From contig JAGBAA010000136.1 of NCBI GenBank assembly GCA_017939795.1, forward strand, positions 23,751 to 87,750: a DNA stretch of 64,000 bases. Reading direction: 5' to 3'. Source of the DNA: Thermoguttaceae bacterium. GTDB taxonomy: Bacteria; Planctomycetota; Planctomycetia; Pirellulales; Thermoguttaceae. Below are positions 53,832 to 62,500 of this stretch, in pieces; the first letter of the stretch is position 1; each line of letters begins with the position of its first letter. The position numbers and the translations under genes are program-made. The notes under the pieces were generated by a model, which saw only the letters and a list, made by a program, of their open reading frames with translations, had not been told where the DNA came from and made no database searches.

Positions 53832-54929
53832 ATGGAAAAAATGGAAGGCGAAAAGAAAAAAATCGCGCTCGTGACGGGCGGGACAGGATTTCTCGGTAAG
53901 AATTTTACGGCGTACCTTCTCGAAAAGGGATGGGAGGTCGTTTGTCTGGTCCGGCCGAATTCGCGGTATGCGCATCTGAAGAAAGACGGGATCCGTCTGG
54001 TACTCGGAGATTTTACGCAGATGGACGTTTTGCGGGAGGCTGTTCATGGCGTGGACGCCGTTTTTCATCTCGCTGCTGCGACGGCAGCCGTCTCGATCGA
54101 AAAAATGTTTGAGGTCAACTGTTCCGCGACGGAGAATCTGGTGAAAGTCTGCGCAGAACAGGAAAAAACTCCGGTTTTCGTCTACGTTTCGTCGCTTGCG
54201 GCTGCGGGACCTTCGACCGTTCAGCGTCCGCATGAAGAGAGCGATGCCTGCCGGCCGGTCTCCTGGTACGGAAAATCCAAACTCGCGGCAGAATTCACGC
54301 TTGCGCAGTACGCGGACAGGGTCCCGATCTCAGTCGTGCGTCCTCCGATCATTTTTGGTCCGGAAGACCATGAAATGCGGAAGTGGATCAATGCGATCCG
54401 GAAGACCGGATTCTTTTTCATTCCGTTTTTGCGTCCATTCCGTTTCTCGATGGTCCATTCGGAAGATGTTTCGCAGCTTCTGCTTCTTGCGGCAGAAAAA
54501 GGGGAGAGGATGCCGCATCTGTCTGCGGACGAATTGGAGACGTTCCTTCGCCGGCTTTCCTCTCCGAAGAAACTCTCCGAAGCTCTTCCCGTTCTGGAAA
54601 ATGGCTGCGGGATCTACTTTGCGAGTCAGACGGAGCATCCGACGTACGTCGAGATGGGACGGATCTTCGGGAAAGCACTGGGACGGAAATTTACGATGAT
54701 CCTTCCGGTTTCGCCGCCTGTCATGGGACTCATGTGTTTTGCGATGCATATTCGGGCAAAGCTGACCGGAAAGACGGCGACACTGAATCTGGACAAATTC
54801 CGCGAGGTGAATGCCGGTTCGTGGAGCTGTTCTGCAGAAAAGGCGAGACGGCAGCTCGGATTCCAAAATACCGACTCTCTTGCGGAACAGTGCCGCAAAA
54901 CGGCCGAGTGGATCTGCCGAAACGGGTAG
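53832..54929 (+). CDS. NAD-dependent epimerase/dehydratase (extended SDR, 3-beta-HSD-like)
   Basis: This extended short-chain dehydrogenase has the cofactor loop VTGGTGFLGKNF near residue 13, the negatively charged turn LVLGDFTQMDVL, and the active site SSLAAAG then SWYGKSKLAAE (YxxxK). The rest resembles 3-beta-HSD/isomerase or hopanoid-associated sugar epimerases with FRFSMVHSEDVSQLL. The start is taken at ATG 53832 with GGAG six bases upstream; a GTG at 53814 would overlap the previous gene. It follows the inositol monophosphatase gene closely and is likely co-transcribed. The substrate is unknown. Confidence 0.9.
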   Translation: MEKMEGEKKKIALVTGGTGFLGKNFTAYLLEKGWEVVCLVRPNSRYAHLKKDGIRLVLGDFTQMDVLREAVHGVDAVFHLAAATAAVSIEKMFEVNCSATENLVKVCAEQEKTPVFVYVSSLAAAGPSTVQRPHEESDACRPVSWYGKSKLAAEFTLAQYADRVPISVVRPPIIFGPEDHEMRKWINAIRKTGFFFIPFLRPFRFSMVHSEDVSQLLLLAAEKGERMPHLSADELETFLRRLSSPKKLSEALPVLENGCGIYFASQTEHPTYVEMGRIFGKALGRKFTMILPVSPPVMGLMCFAMHIRAKLTGKTATLNLDKFREVNAGSWSCSAEKARRQLGFQNTDSLAEQCRKTAEWICRNG

Positions 54930-55047
54930 TTGAACCACAGGAAGACGACGGCCAGCTGAACTGTATGATGGTTGGCCGAGCCGCGAAATATACACGGGGT
55001 CAGGAAGTTAAAAAAAGTCAAGTTCACTCATCAGAATGGAGTTTTTT

Positions 55048-56550
55048 ATGTCCTCCGAGATCAAAGCAGTGGAAAGTGGATCAGTGCTTGCCGCACTTGA
55101 AGAGCGTCTTTACGTAGGGATGGATGTGGGCGGAACGAAGATCCGAACGTCGCTGGTGAGCGAGTCCGGACGTATTTTTGCGCACATGAAGCGGATGACG
55201 CCGCGGGACTGTGAGTCGAAGGTCACGGTAGAGGCGATCCGCAGTTCGATCCATGACCTTCTGAAGCATTTTGGACTTCCGCTCTCCCGCATCACGGCGA
55301 TCGGGATCGCGATCCCAGGTGTCGTGGAACCTGAAAGCGGCCGCATTGTCGTGACGCCGAACATGAATTTGACGGGCGTACCGCTTGGGACGATGCTGAG
55401 CGAGCATTTCGGGATCCCCGTTTTTCTCGCGAATGACGGAAATCTCGGTACGCTGGGAGAATCGTGGCTTGGAGCGGCGCGCAGTGCACAGAGCACGGTC
55501 GGGATCTTCGTCGGAACGGGTGTCGGGAGCGGCATCGTGACGAACGATCATCTTTGGACTGGTGCGGGACACGCGGCCGGCGAGATCGGACACATCGTCG
55601 TCTCGACCCCGGTGCGGACCTGGAAAGCACGGCTCGGTGCGCTCCTTCCTCCGGGTATTTCGCTTGAAGGTCTGAATGAACCGGAAGCTCTTCCCATCTG
55701 CGGCTGCGGAAATCGCGGATGCCTCGAATCCTTTGCGAGCCGGACCGCCATCGAGCATGCGATCCAGGAAGCGATCGCGGCCGGGATCCCCAGCAAGATC
55801 ACGGAATTCACCAACGGCGACATTTCCATCATTAAGGCGGGTGCTCTGGCGAAGGCTTTGAAGGCACAGGATCCGCTCGTCACGGCCGTCGTGCACTACA
55901 CGGCAGAGGTTTTGGCCTACGCGTGTCTGACGGTTCGGCACTTGATCGATCCGGAAGTCATTCTGCTGGGCGGCGGAGTCATGGAAGCGTGCCATCGGTA
56001 TATTCTGCCGGTCATTGAACAGATCGTCGCGACGGACAAACTGCCCGCTGCGCCTTCCCGAAGGCGGATCGTTCTCTCCCAGCTTGGCGATGATGCGGTC
56101 GTTCTTGGGGCAGTTGCGCTGGCAAGAGCGAAGACGAATCATATTGAAAATCCGATGGAGGCAGTCCATGAGATCTCGGTCGAGCCGGAAGAACTCCGCT
56201 GGGATGAAGAAGCGCAGGCGGTCTGTGTCGGGACCTGCCCGCTTTACTCGGATTTTTGCGTGAATATGCACGGGATCGTGCAGGAACGCAGGGAAAATGG
56301 CAAGAAAGTGCGGAGAAGTGAACTGAAGGTCCTTTTTCATGAAGCCCTGACGGGAGAGGTAAACGGCGACTGGGAACAGCTGATCCTTGGAGCACGTGAT
56401 GTCCTGAACGTAAAGCTGACGCAGAAAGCACTGGATTTTCTCCGTCTCCACGGCATTGCGGTCCAGATCTATCCGCTGAAAGAGGCGGTCGAGGTCCTGC
56501 ACCGAATGTGGGAGGAAGGAAGGGCACCTTCGGCGATCTTCCTGGATTAG
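55048..56550 (+). CDS. ROK family sugar kinase fused to an Mth938-like (DUF498) domain
   Basis: The N-terminal 370 residues are an ROK kinase, most like glucokinase: VGMDVGGTKIRTSL, IAIPGVVEPESGR, NDGNLGTLGE, GTGVGSGIV, GEIGHIVV and the zinc-binding CGCGNRGCLESFASR. A further 130 residues follow. They read NGDWEQLILGARDVLNVKLT, ALDFLRLHGIAVQIYPLKEA and HRMWEEGRAPSAIFLD, like the Mth938/NDUFAF3-like domain (DUF498), a small protein that in other genomes is separate. A Cys-containing linker (VCVGTCPLYSDFC) joins them. The start is ATG 55048 with GGAG six bases before; an in-frame ATG lies at 55036. Function of the extra domain is unknown. Confidence 0.85.
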   Translation: MSSEIKAVESGSVLAALEERLYVGMDVGGTKIRTSLVSESGRIFAHMKRMTPRDCESKVTVEAIRSSIHDLLKHFGLPLSRITAIGIAIPGVVEPESGRIVVTPNMNLTGVPLGTMLSEHFGIPVFLANDGNLGTLGESWLGAARSAQSTVGIFVGTGVGSGIVTNDHLWTGAGHAAGEIGHIVVSTPVRTWKARLGALLPPGISLEGLNEPEALPICGCGNRGCLESFASRTAIEHAIQEAIAAGIPSKITEFTNGDISIIKAGALAKALKAQDPLVTAVVHYTAEVLAYACLTVRHLIDPEVILLGGGVMEACHRYILPVIEQIVATDKLPAAPSRRRIVLSQLGDDAVVLGAVALARAKTNHIENPMEAVHEISVEPEELRWDEEAQAVCVGTCPLYSDFCVNMHGIVQERRENGKKVRRSELKVLFHEALTGEVNGDWEQLILGARDVLNVKLTQKALDFLRLHGIAVQIYPLKEAVEVLHRMWEEGRAPSAIFLD

Positions 56551-56643
56551 TGTCCGATTTTTTGGGAAATTTTTGGAATGGAATGGGGATCTGCGGGGCT
56601 GCTGAGACCGTCTGATCCCGGATTTTATTGAAGGCGGCACTTT

Positions 56644-57786
56644 ATGGCAAAAAGAAGCGCTTTGGTTTCGTCCTATTCCCGCGTGCAGAGCATTGGGATC
56701 CTTGGGGCTGGTCTTATGGGACTTGAGATCGCGGCATTGAATGTCCGTAATTTTTTCCCGGTCCGTATCTATGATTCTGATCCGGCGATGCTGGCGACGG
56801 TCCATTCCCGTCTTGCGGAAGAACTTGCGGACGTCGAGGATGACGAAGTTCGTGCAGAAATGCTTTCTTTGGCTGAGCCGGGGACATTGGAAGAACTTGG
56901 CGAATGCGATCTGCTGATCGAGGCGATCGTGGAGAAAATGGAGGTGAAGGCGGAACTTTACCAGACGATGAAGCCGTTCCTTCGGCCGAATGCCATCTTT
57001 ACGTCGAATACGTCGACGATCCCGATCGAGAAACTGTCGGACGTTTTTCCGTATCCGAAGAACTTTGCGGGTTTGCATTTTCTTCATCCAGTCTGGAATC
57101 GTGAGCTGGTCGAGGTCATTCCGTCTTCAAAAACGTCGGAATTGGTACTTCAGCGTTTGAGCGACTATGCGATCTCTCTGGAAAAAACGCCGCTTTGTGT
57201 GAGTGACTGTCCCGGTTTTGTCGTGAACCGCCTGCTTCAGCCGTACCTGAATGAAGGGCTGAATTTGCTGCTTGAGGGCGTGCCGATGGAAAAGGTGGAA
57301 GAGGGAGCTTTGGAATTCGGGATGACGTGGGGACCTCTGCGCATCATGGATGAGATCGGGCTGGATACCGTCATGAATGCCGGAAAGGTGCTCTATATGG
57401 CGTATCCGGAGCGTACAGCGCTTTCGCCGATCCTGGTTTCGATGATGAAGAAGAAGCTGCTCGGACGCAAACGCGGCGAGGGATTTTATCTTTGGGGAGA
57501 AAACTGGCGCGAAAATGTTCACACGCATGACTTTCAGCCGTCCGGATTCAATCCGGCAGTACAGAAGCTCGTGGAGAAGTGGAAAGCGGAGAAGCCTCTG
57601 GACATCTCGACGGCCGAGATCGGAAACCGGCTTGCCGCGGCAATGGCGGATGAAGCGTTTCGGATCCTGGAAGATGATGTTGTGAGCGATCAGGGACAGG
57701 TCGATATGGCGGCGGTCATTGGGTTGGCGTTTCCTGAGTCGAAACGCGGGCCGATCGCGTGGAAATTGTATGAAGCGGAGCGGTGA
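56644..57786 (+). CDS. 3-hydroxyacyl-CoA dehydrogenase
   Basis: This NAD enzyme oxidises L-3-hydroxyacyl-CoA in fatty acid degradation. The Rossmann loop is SIGILGAGLMGLEIAALN (about residues 17-34). The catalytic dyad lies in the HFLHP segment after TSNTSTIPIE, followed by LVEVIPS, and the C-domain includes PGFVVNRLLQPYLNEGLNLL. No enoyl-CoA hydratase domain is present, so unlike FadB it is monofunctional. The C-terminal part (about 290-380) repeats the helical dehydrogenase fold. It stands alone on the + strand between the ROK and gltS genes, and no obvious beta-oxidation partners are next to it. Confidence 0.9.
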   Translation: MAKRSALVSSYSRVQSIGILGAGLMGLEIAALNVRNFFPVRIYDSDPAMLATVHSRLAEELADVEDDEVRAEMLSLAEPGTLEELGECDLLIEAIVEKMEVKAELYQTMKPFLRPNAIFTSNTSTIPIEKLSDVFPYPKNFAGLHFLHPVWNRELVEVIPSSKTSELVLQRLSDYAISLEKTPLCVSDCPGFVVNRLLQPYLNEGLNLLLEGVPMEKVEEGALEFGMTWGPLRIMDEIGLDTVMNAGKVLYMAYPERTALSPILVSMMKKKLLGRKRGEGFYLWGENWRENVHTHDFQPSGFNPAVQKLVEKWKAEKPLDISTAEIGNRLAAAMADEAFRILEDDVVSDQGQVDMAAVIGLAFPESKRGPIAWKLYEAER

Positions 57787-57933
57787 AATGCTGTTTCTGC
57801 GACGTTTTTGAAAGATCTTCGGCAGATTTCCGGCCTGTAGAAAATGCGGGCTGGAGATCTCCTGCCTCATATCCTGCCTTGGATGCCGAATTTCTTTTTT
57901 TGTTTGTTGTTTGATTTGAAGGCTGATTGAAAA

Positions 57934-59307
57934 ATGGAAATTGCCCAATCTTTCTGTGCCCTTTGCCTTTTGCTGGTCATGGGGAAATTTTTGAGGTCCC
58001 ACATTTCCCTCCTGCGGAAACTTTACCTTCCCTCCTCCGTCGTTGGAGGTCTCGTAGGGCTTTTGATCCTCACCTTTTTTTCCGATTCGATTCCCCCGGC
58101 CTTTACCGCCGGATGGAGCAAACTTCCCGGTTTCCTGATCTGTGTCGTATTTGGTGCACTTTTTCTTGGAATGCAGATCCCGGATCTGCGCGGAATGTGG
58201 CGCATGACGGCCAGTCAGGTCTGTTTCGGGCAGGTATGTGCCTGGGGGCAGTATGTCGTCGGGATCGGCTTGACGGTTTTTTTACTCACTCCGCTTTTTG
58301 GGGTCCACTCCCTCTTTGGGAACCTGCTGGAGATTGGATTTGAAGGCGGTCACGGAACCGTCGGCGGCCTGACGGAAACATTCACCGCACTGAAATGGGA
58401 GGAAGGAAAGGATCTCGGACTCACCGTCGCGACTGGCGGAATGCTTGTGGGGGTGATCGGCGGGATGGCTTTGATCAACTGGGCGCTTCGACGCGGAATT
58501 CTGAAAAACGTGCGTCGGATCGAAGATGCGGATCGGCTGGAACAGCTCGGATTCTACTCTCCGGAAACGGAACGGCCTCATGCCGGGACGCAGACGGTTT
58601 ACTCGGATTCCATCGATTCGCTCGCCTACCATATCGCGATTTTGGGCATGGCTATTTTCGTGGGGATCGGATTGAAGGAACTCTGCCTTCTGGCTGACCC
58701 GATTCTGCCGGCGAGGATGCAGGAACTGAAGATCATGCAGGGATTTCCGCTTTTTGTCTTCTGTATGATCGGCAGTGTGCTCGTACAGGTATTTCTCGTA
58801 AAAATGCGGCTGAATGTCTTTCTCGATCACGGGCAGATCCAAAGGATCGCGGGTGCGTCGCTGGATTTCCTGGTCGTCTCGGCGATCGCGTCGATCCGGC
58901 TTGATTTTGTGGCTCAATACTGGCTCCCGCTGCTTATTTTGATTGCGGGCGGTGCGGTCTGGAATTTCTTTTGTGTTCTGGTCCTTGCGCCCCGCTTCTT
59001 CAAAAAAGACTGGTTTGAGCGTGGCATTGCCGAATTTGGTCAAATGTCCGGCGTGACGGCTACGGGGCTGCTTCTCCTTCGGACGGCGGATCCGGAAAAC
59101 AAAAGCTGCGGTCTGACTGCATTTGGGAGCAAACAGCTTTTCCACGAACCGATCATGGGCGGCGGATTCTGGACGACGATGGCCCTGCCGTGTGTCCTGC
59201 TTTACGGCGGCGTGACGATGTTTTGGGTCTCGCTGGGGGCGCTCCTTCTCTGCCTCCTCCTATGGTATTTCTTCTTCCAGGAGAAACCTGAGCCGGAAAG
59301 TACCTGA
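57934..59307 (+). CDS. gltS: Sodium/glutamate symporter
   Basis: GltS is an inner-membrane Na+-coupled glutamate permease with two inverted five-helix halves. The sequence shows about ten hydrophobic segments and the family motifs LRSHISLLRKLYLPSSVVGG, GFEGGHGTVGGLTETF in the first half, and QMSGVTATGLLLLRTADPEN in the second. The length of 457 residues is somewhat above E. coli GltS (401), owing to a central loop (about 190-225) and a C-terminal extension. It is followed by a terminator and then the promoter of the giant peptidase-like gene. Confidence 0.92.
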   Translation: MEIAQSFCALCLLLVMGKFLRSHISLLRKLYLPSSVVGGLVGLLILTFFSDSIPPAFTAGWSKLPGFLICVVFGALFLGMQIPDLRGMWRMTASQVCFGQVCAWGQYVVGIGLTVFLLTPLFGVHSLFGNLLEIGFEGGHGTVGGLTETFTALKWEEGKDLGLTVATGGMLVGVIGGMALINWALRRGILKNVRRIEDADRLEQLGFYSPETERPHAGTQTVYSDSIDSLAYHIAILGMAIFVGIGLKELCLLADPILPARMQELKIMQGFPLFVFCMIGSVLVQVFLVKMRLNVFLDHGQIQRIAGASLDFLVVSAIASIRLDFVAQYWLPLLILIAGGAVWNFFCVLVLAPRFFKKDWFERGIAEFGQMSGVTATGLLLLRTADPENKSCGLTAFGSKQLFHEPIMGGGFWTTMALPCVLLYGGVTMFWVSLGALLLCLLLWYFFFQEKPEPEST

Positions 59308-59374
59308 CATTTTCCATATTTTCCTGCGGTTGGGGACATTTCCCCATATTTTCACTGCTTTTTTCTTTGTTTTT

Positions 59375-59408
59375 AGGGACGGTCTCCATTTCCGTCCCTC
59401 TTTTTTTG
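59375..59408 (+). terminator. Terminator of gltS
   Basis: AGGGACGG (59375-59382) pairs with CCGTCCCT (59392-59399), followed by C and seven T. The perfect 8-bp stem and T run are canonical. Confidence 0.88.
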
Positions 59409-59448
59409 ATTCATTTAAAAATAATTAAGCAGAATCATCTCCACCCCG

Positions 59449-59476
59449 TTGACATTTGGGGCAAGAATGGTAAAAT
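59449..59476 (+). promoter_or_regulatory. Promoter of the giant IdeS-like protein gene
   Basis: A perfect TTGACA (59449-59454) and TAAAAT (59471-59476) are 16 bp apart with GG before the -10 box. It shares TTGACATTTG with the promoter at 50324. Confidence 0.75.
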
Positions 59477-59537
59477 GAAAGCAATATGGGGAATATTGAC
59501 TGTGTCGAAAGCGAAATTTTATTTGGGGGACCGCAAG

Positions 59538-62500
59538 ATGACGTACACAAAATACTCTGAAAGCAGACGCCGTGCACTGAAATTTGAATCTCTCGAAGAA
59601 CGCCGTCTTTTAAGTGCAGTCCCGCTCAGTTCCGGAGAGCTTCTAGAGCTTGCCGCGAAATATTCACTGCCGGAGCTGGCTGAAGATGCGGAAGACCTGA
59701 ACACGGTCGTGCTGGACTTGGCGCAGGGGGATAGTCAGGCGGAACTGCAAGCCGCAGTGGCGGATGCTGCTGCGAGTCACCGTTCCGAACTGATCGTGAT
59801 CCGAACGGCAGACGGAGCGGACACGATCGAGCTGGAATCTGCCGTCAGGATCAGTCTGCAGGAAAATGTCTCGGGCAGTCTGGCGATCGTGAGTCTCGGA
59901 AGTTCAACGCTGAAGCTTTCTGCGTCCGCAGAGTTTGCCGTGCAGATCGACTCCGGATCGGTTTCCTTCGGCGGCGTGACTTTTGTCGGAATGTCAGACC
60001 AGACCGCTATGCCGAAAGAACTCCTGCGGTACAGTCCGTCCGCGCACGTGTATGCGGAAGGTGTCTCATTTCTGTTGAAAGAGGCCGATGCGCCGGAATC
60101 TGCTGTTTGGGCCGAAATTGGGAACTGTTCGGCAACGGTGCAGGATATTTCAGAAGCGGATGAAAATACGCCGGATGGCAGTATGCTGGAAATCATTCCA
60201 GAGACGGTTTCGGAAACCGCCGCGGTCTCCAAAGAAACTGTCCCTGCCAGCTGGACGGGCGAAGTCTGGCTCGGCGGGACTCAGTGGGCATACCTTACCG
60301 GAATCGAGGCATTGGATGCCGAGGAAGCGCAGTCGGTCATTTACACGGCGGTGATGAAAAAAGATGATTATGTCGACGCCGACAAAGAGGATCCCTACTC
60401 CGGCGGGGTAGACTGCAATATGTGCTGGGCTGCGGCATCTGCAAATATGCTGGACTATTCCGGATGGGGGGACATTTACCCGCAGGGAAATCACTCGACG
60501 GTCGCGGATGCTATTTTTACGGAGCTTTACCGCGAATATTTCCAGAATGCCGGTGGAAACATCGAAAATGCGCTTCGCTGGTTTTTTACCGGAGATTACG
60601 GCGTAAGTGACCCGGAAAATTATCTGAAGGATGCCGGGAATACCATTGAAGGATTTTACTCTCTCGAAGAACTGGCGTCTGTATACCGTTTCGCAGACTG
60701 TACCGACGTGACGCCCGGCGTGATGCAGGAAATGGTTCGAAATCTTGAGCTGGAAAATGCTGTTGGAGCGGCAGTCGGAGGATACGATGCCAACGGAAAC
60801 CGTACCAGCGGACACGCGCTGACTCTTTACGGTTACGTTTACGATACGGCATACTCTGTTGATGAGCTGGAACGATACACGGGGTTGATCGTGGCGGATT
60901 CCAACGACAGGACCGACAAACTCACTACTTACACGATCACATACGATGCGGCGGCCGGAAAATACCATTTCCCTCATGAGGACATTGAATACGGCGGTAA
61001 GAGCGGCTATCTGGAATGCTTCAGTTTCCTGAGTACTCCGGAAAATACGCACGCTCCCGGTGAACTGGTCCCGTTCATTCCCCAGGATTACGGATGGAGC
61101 GACTGTCTGTTTGTGCAGTCCGGAGCCGGAAGTACGGTCCCTGCGGATCATCTTCCCGAAGGGAGTGACGTTTGTGTGAGTTTTTCCGTCATAAACCGGT
61201 CTGTTTTGCCCAGCGGAGTTTTTTCCTGCAAAGTCACCATCGACGGCGGTGAGCTTTCGGCTCCGATCTCGAAGACCTACTCCTATCGGTCGATCGATCA
61301 GAGATATTTCTATTGCACTTCCGATAAAAATTTCGGTCAGTTTGCCCCCGGAACATACACGCTTACGCTGCAGATCGATTCCGGAAATGCCGTCGATGAG
61401 TACGATGAGGCGAACAATACCGTCGTGCGGACCTTCACCGTCGGGGAACCGGAAGTTTCTGACGATAGCATCTATGATGAAACGGAATGGAACCAGTTTC
61501 GGGCGTTCCTTGAGCAGACGGACGCAAACGGTGTGAAGAACGGGACGAAACTGGATCCTGCGTATGAGGCAGATAAAACGGCCACCTGGTCTGGCATTAC
61601 GTGGAAGGAGATCGACGGTGTAAAGTTTGCGGAAGACATTCACTGGGGCGATTTGGGATCTTTGGATCTTGCCGGAAAACTGGATCTTTCCGGCTGTGCT
61701 TCTCTGGAGACACTGGTTCTGTTTGCAGGTATCGATGAACTCGATCTGCGCGGCTGTTCAGCGTTGAAAAATGTTTGGCTGGAACAAAATGATTTTACTT
61801 TTTTGAACCTTTCTGCTCAAAACACACTGCAGGAACTGATTCTTGAAGAGGATGATCTGGAAACGGTACTGTTGTCCGAAGAGGTACTCGGAAAACTGCT
61901 AATATTGATCGATCCAATGAATCCGTCCTGGCAGTATTCTGAAGGTGCCGGAACGCTGACAGAGGATGGGATCTTTACGCCGGCATCTCTTCCATTCACG
62001 GCTTTCAATGCCAATGGAACACGCAGTATTGCCTTCCAGAGTTCCAGTCTGTCCGCTCCAATGCTTGCCGCTGCGGCTTCCGGTTCGGACTCCGTTACGG
62101 TAACGGTCGGGAATGTTCCGAACGCGGAGGGCTACACGCTTGAGTACGCGGCGGCTTCCGACTTCACGAACGCGCAGACGTTGAGTTTTACCGCCTCCGG
62201 GGAACAGACGATTTCGGGACTTGCCAAAAACACCACGTACTTCTTCCGCGTGAAGGCCGAAGGATCGGATCCCTGGTCCGACTCCCCCTGGTCCGAAACG
62301 CAGAGCGTCACGACGGAGAGAGTACTTCTGTTTCCGGGATATGATGAAACGGAATGTCTCCAGATCCAGGCATTTCTTGAACAGACCGACGCCGACGGCG
62401 TGAAGAACGGCACGAAACTGAATTCCGCGTACGATGCCGACGATCCAGCTACGTGGTCCAACATCATTTGGAAAACCGTTGATGGAGTAGAACGGATCGG

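Noticed and set aside
55081..57087. 668-codon - strand frame
   Set aside because: Antisense to the ROK and 3-hydroxyacyl-CoA dehydrogenase genes; rich in Arg/His/Asp as typical of shadows.
60150..61643. 497-codon - strand frame
   Set aside because: Antisense to the IdeS-like giant gene.
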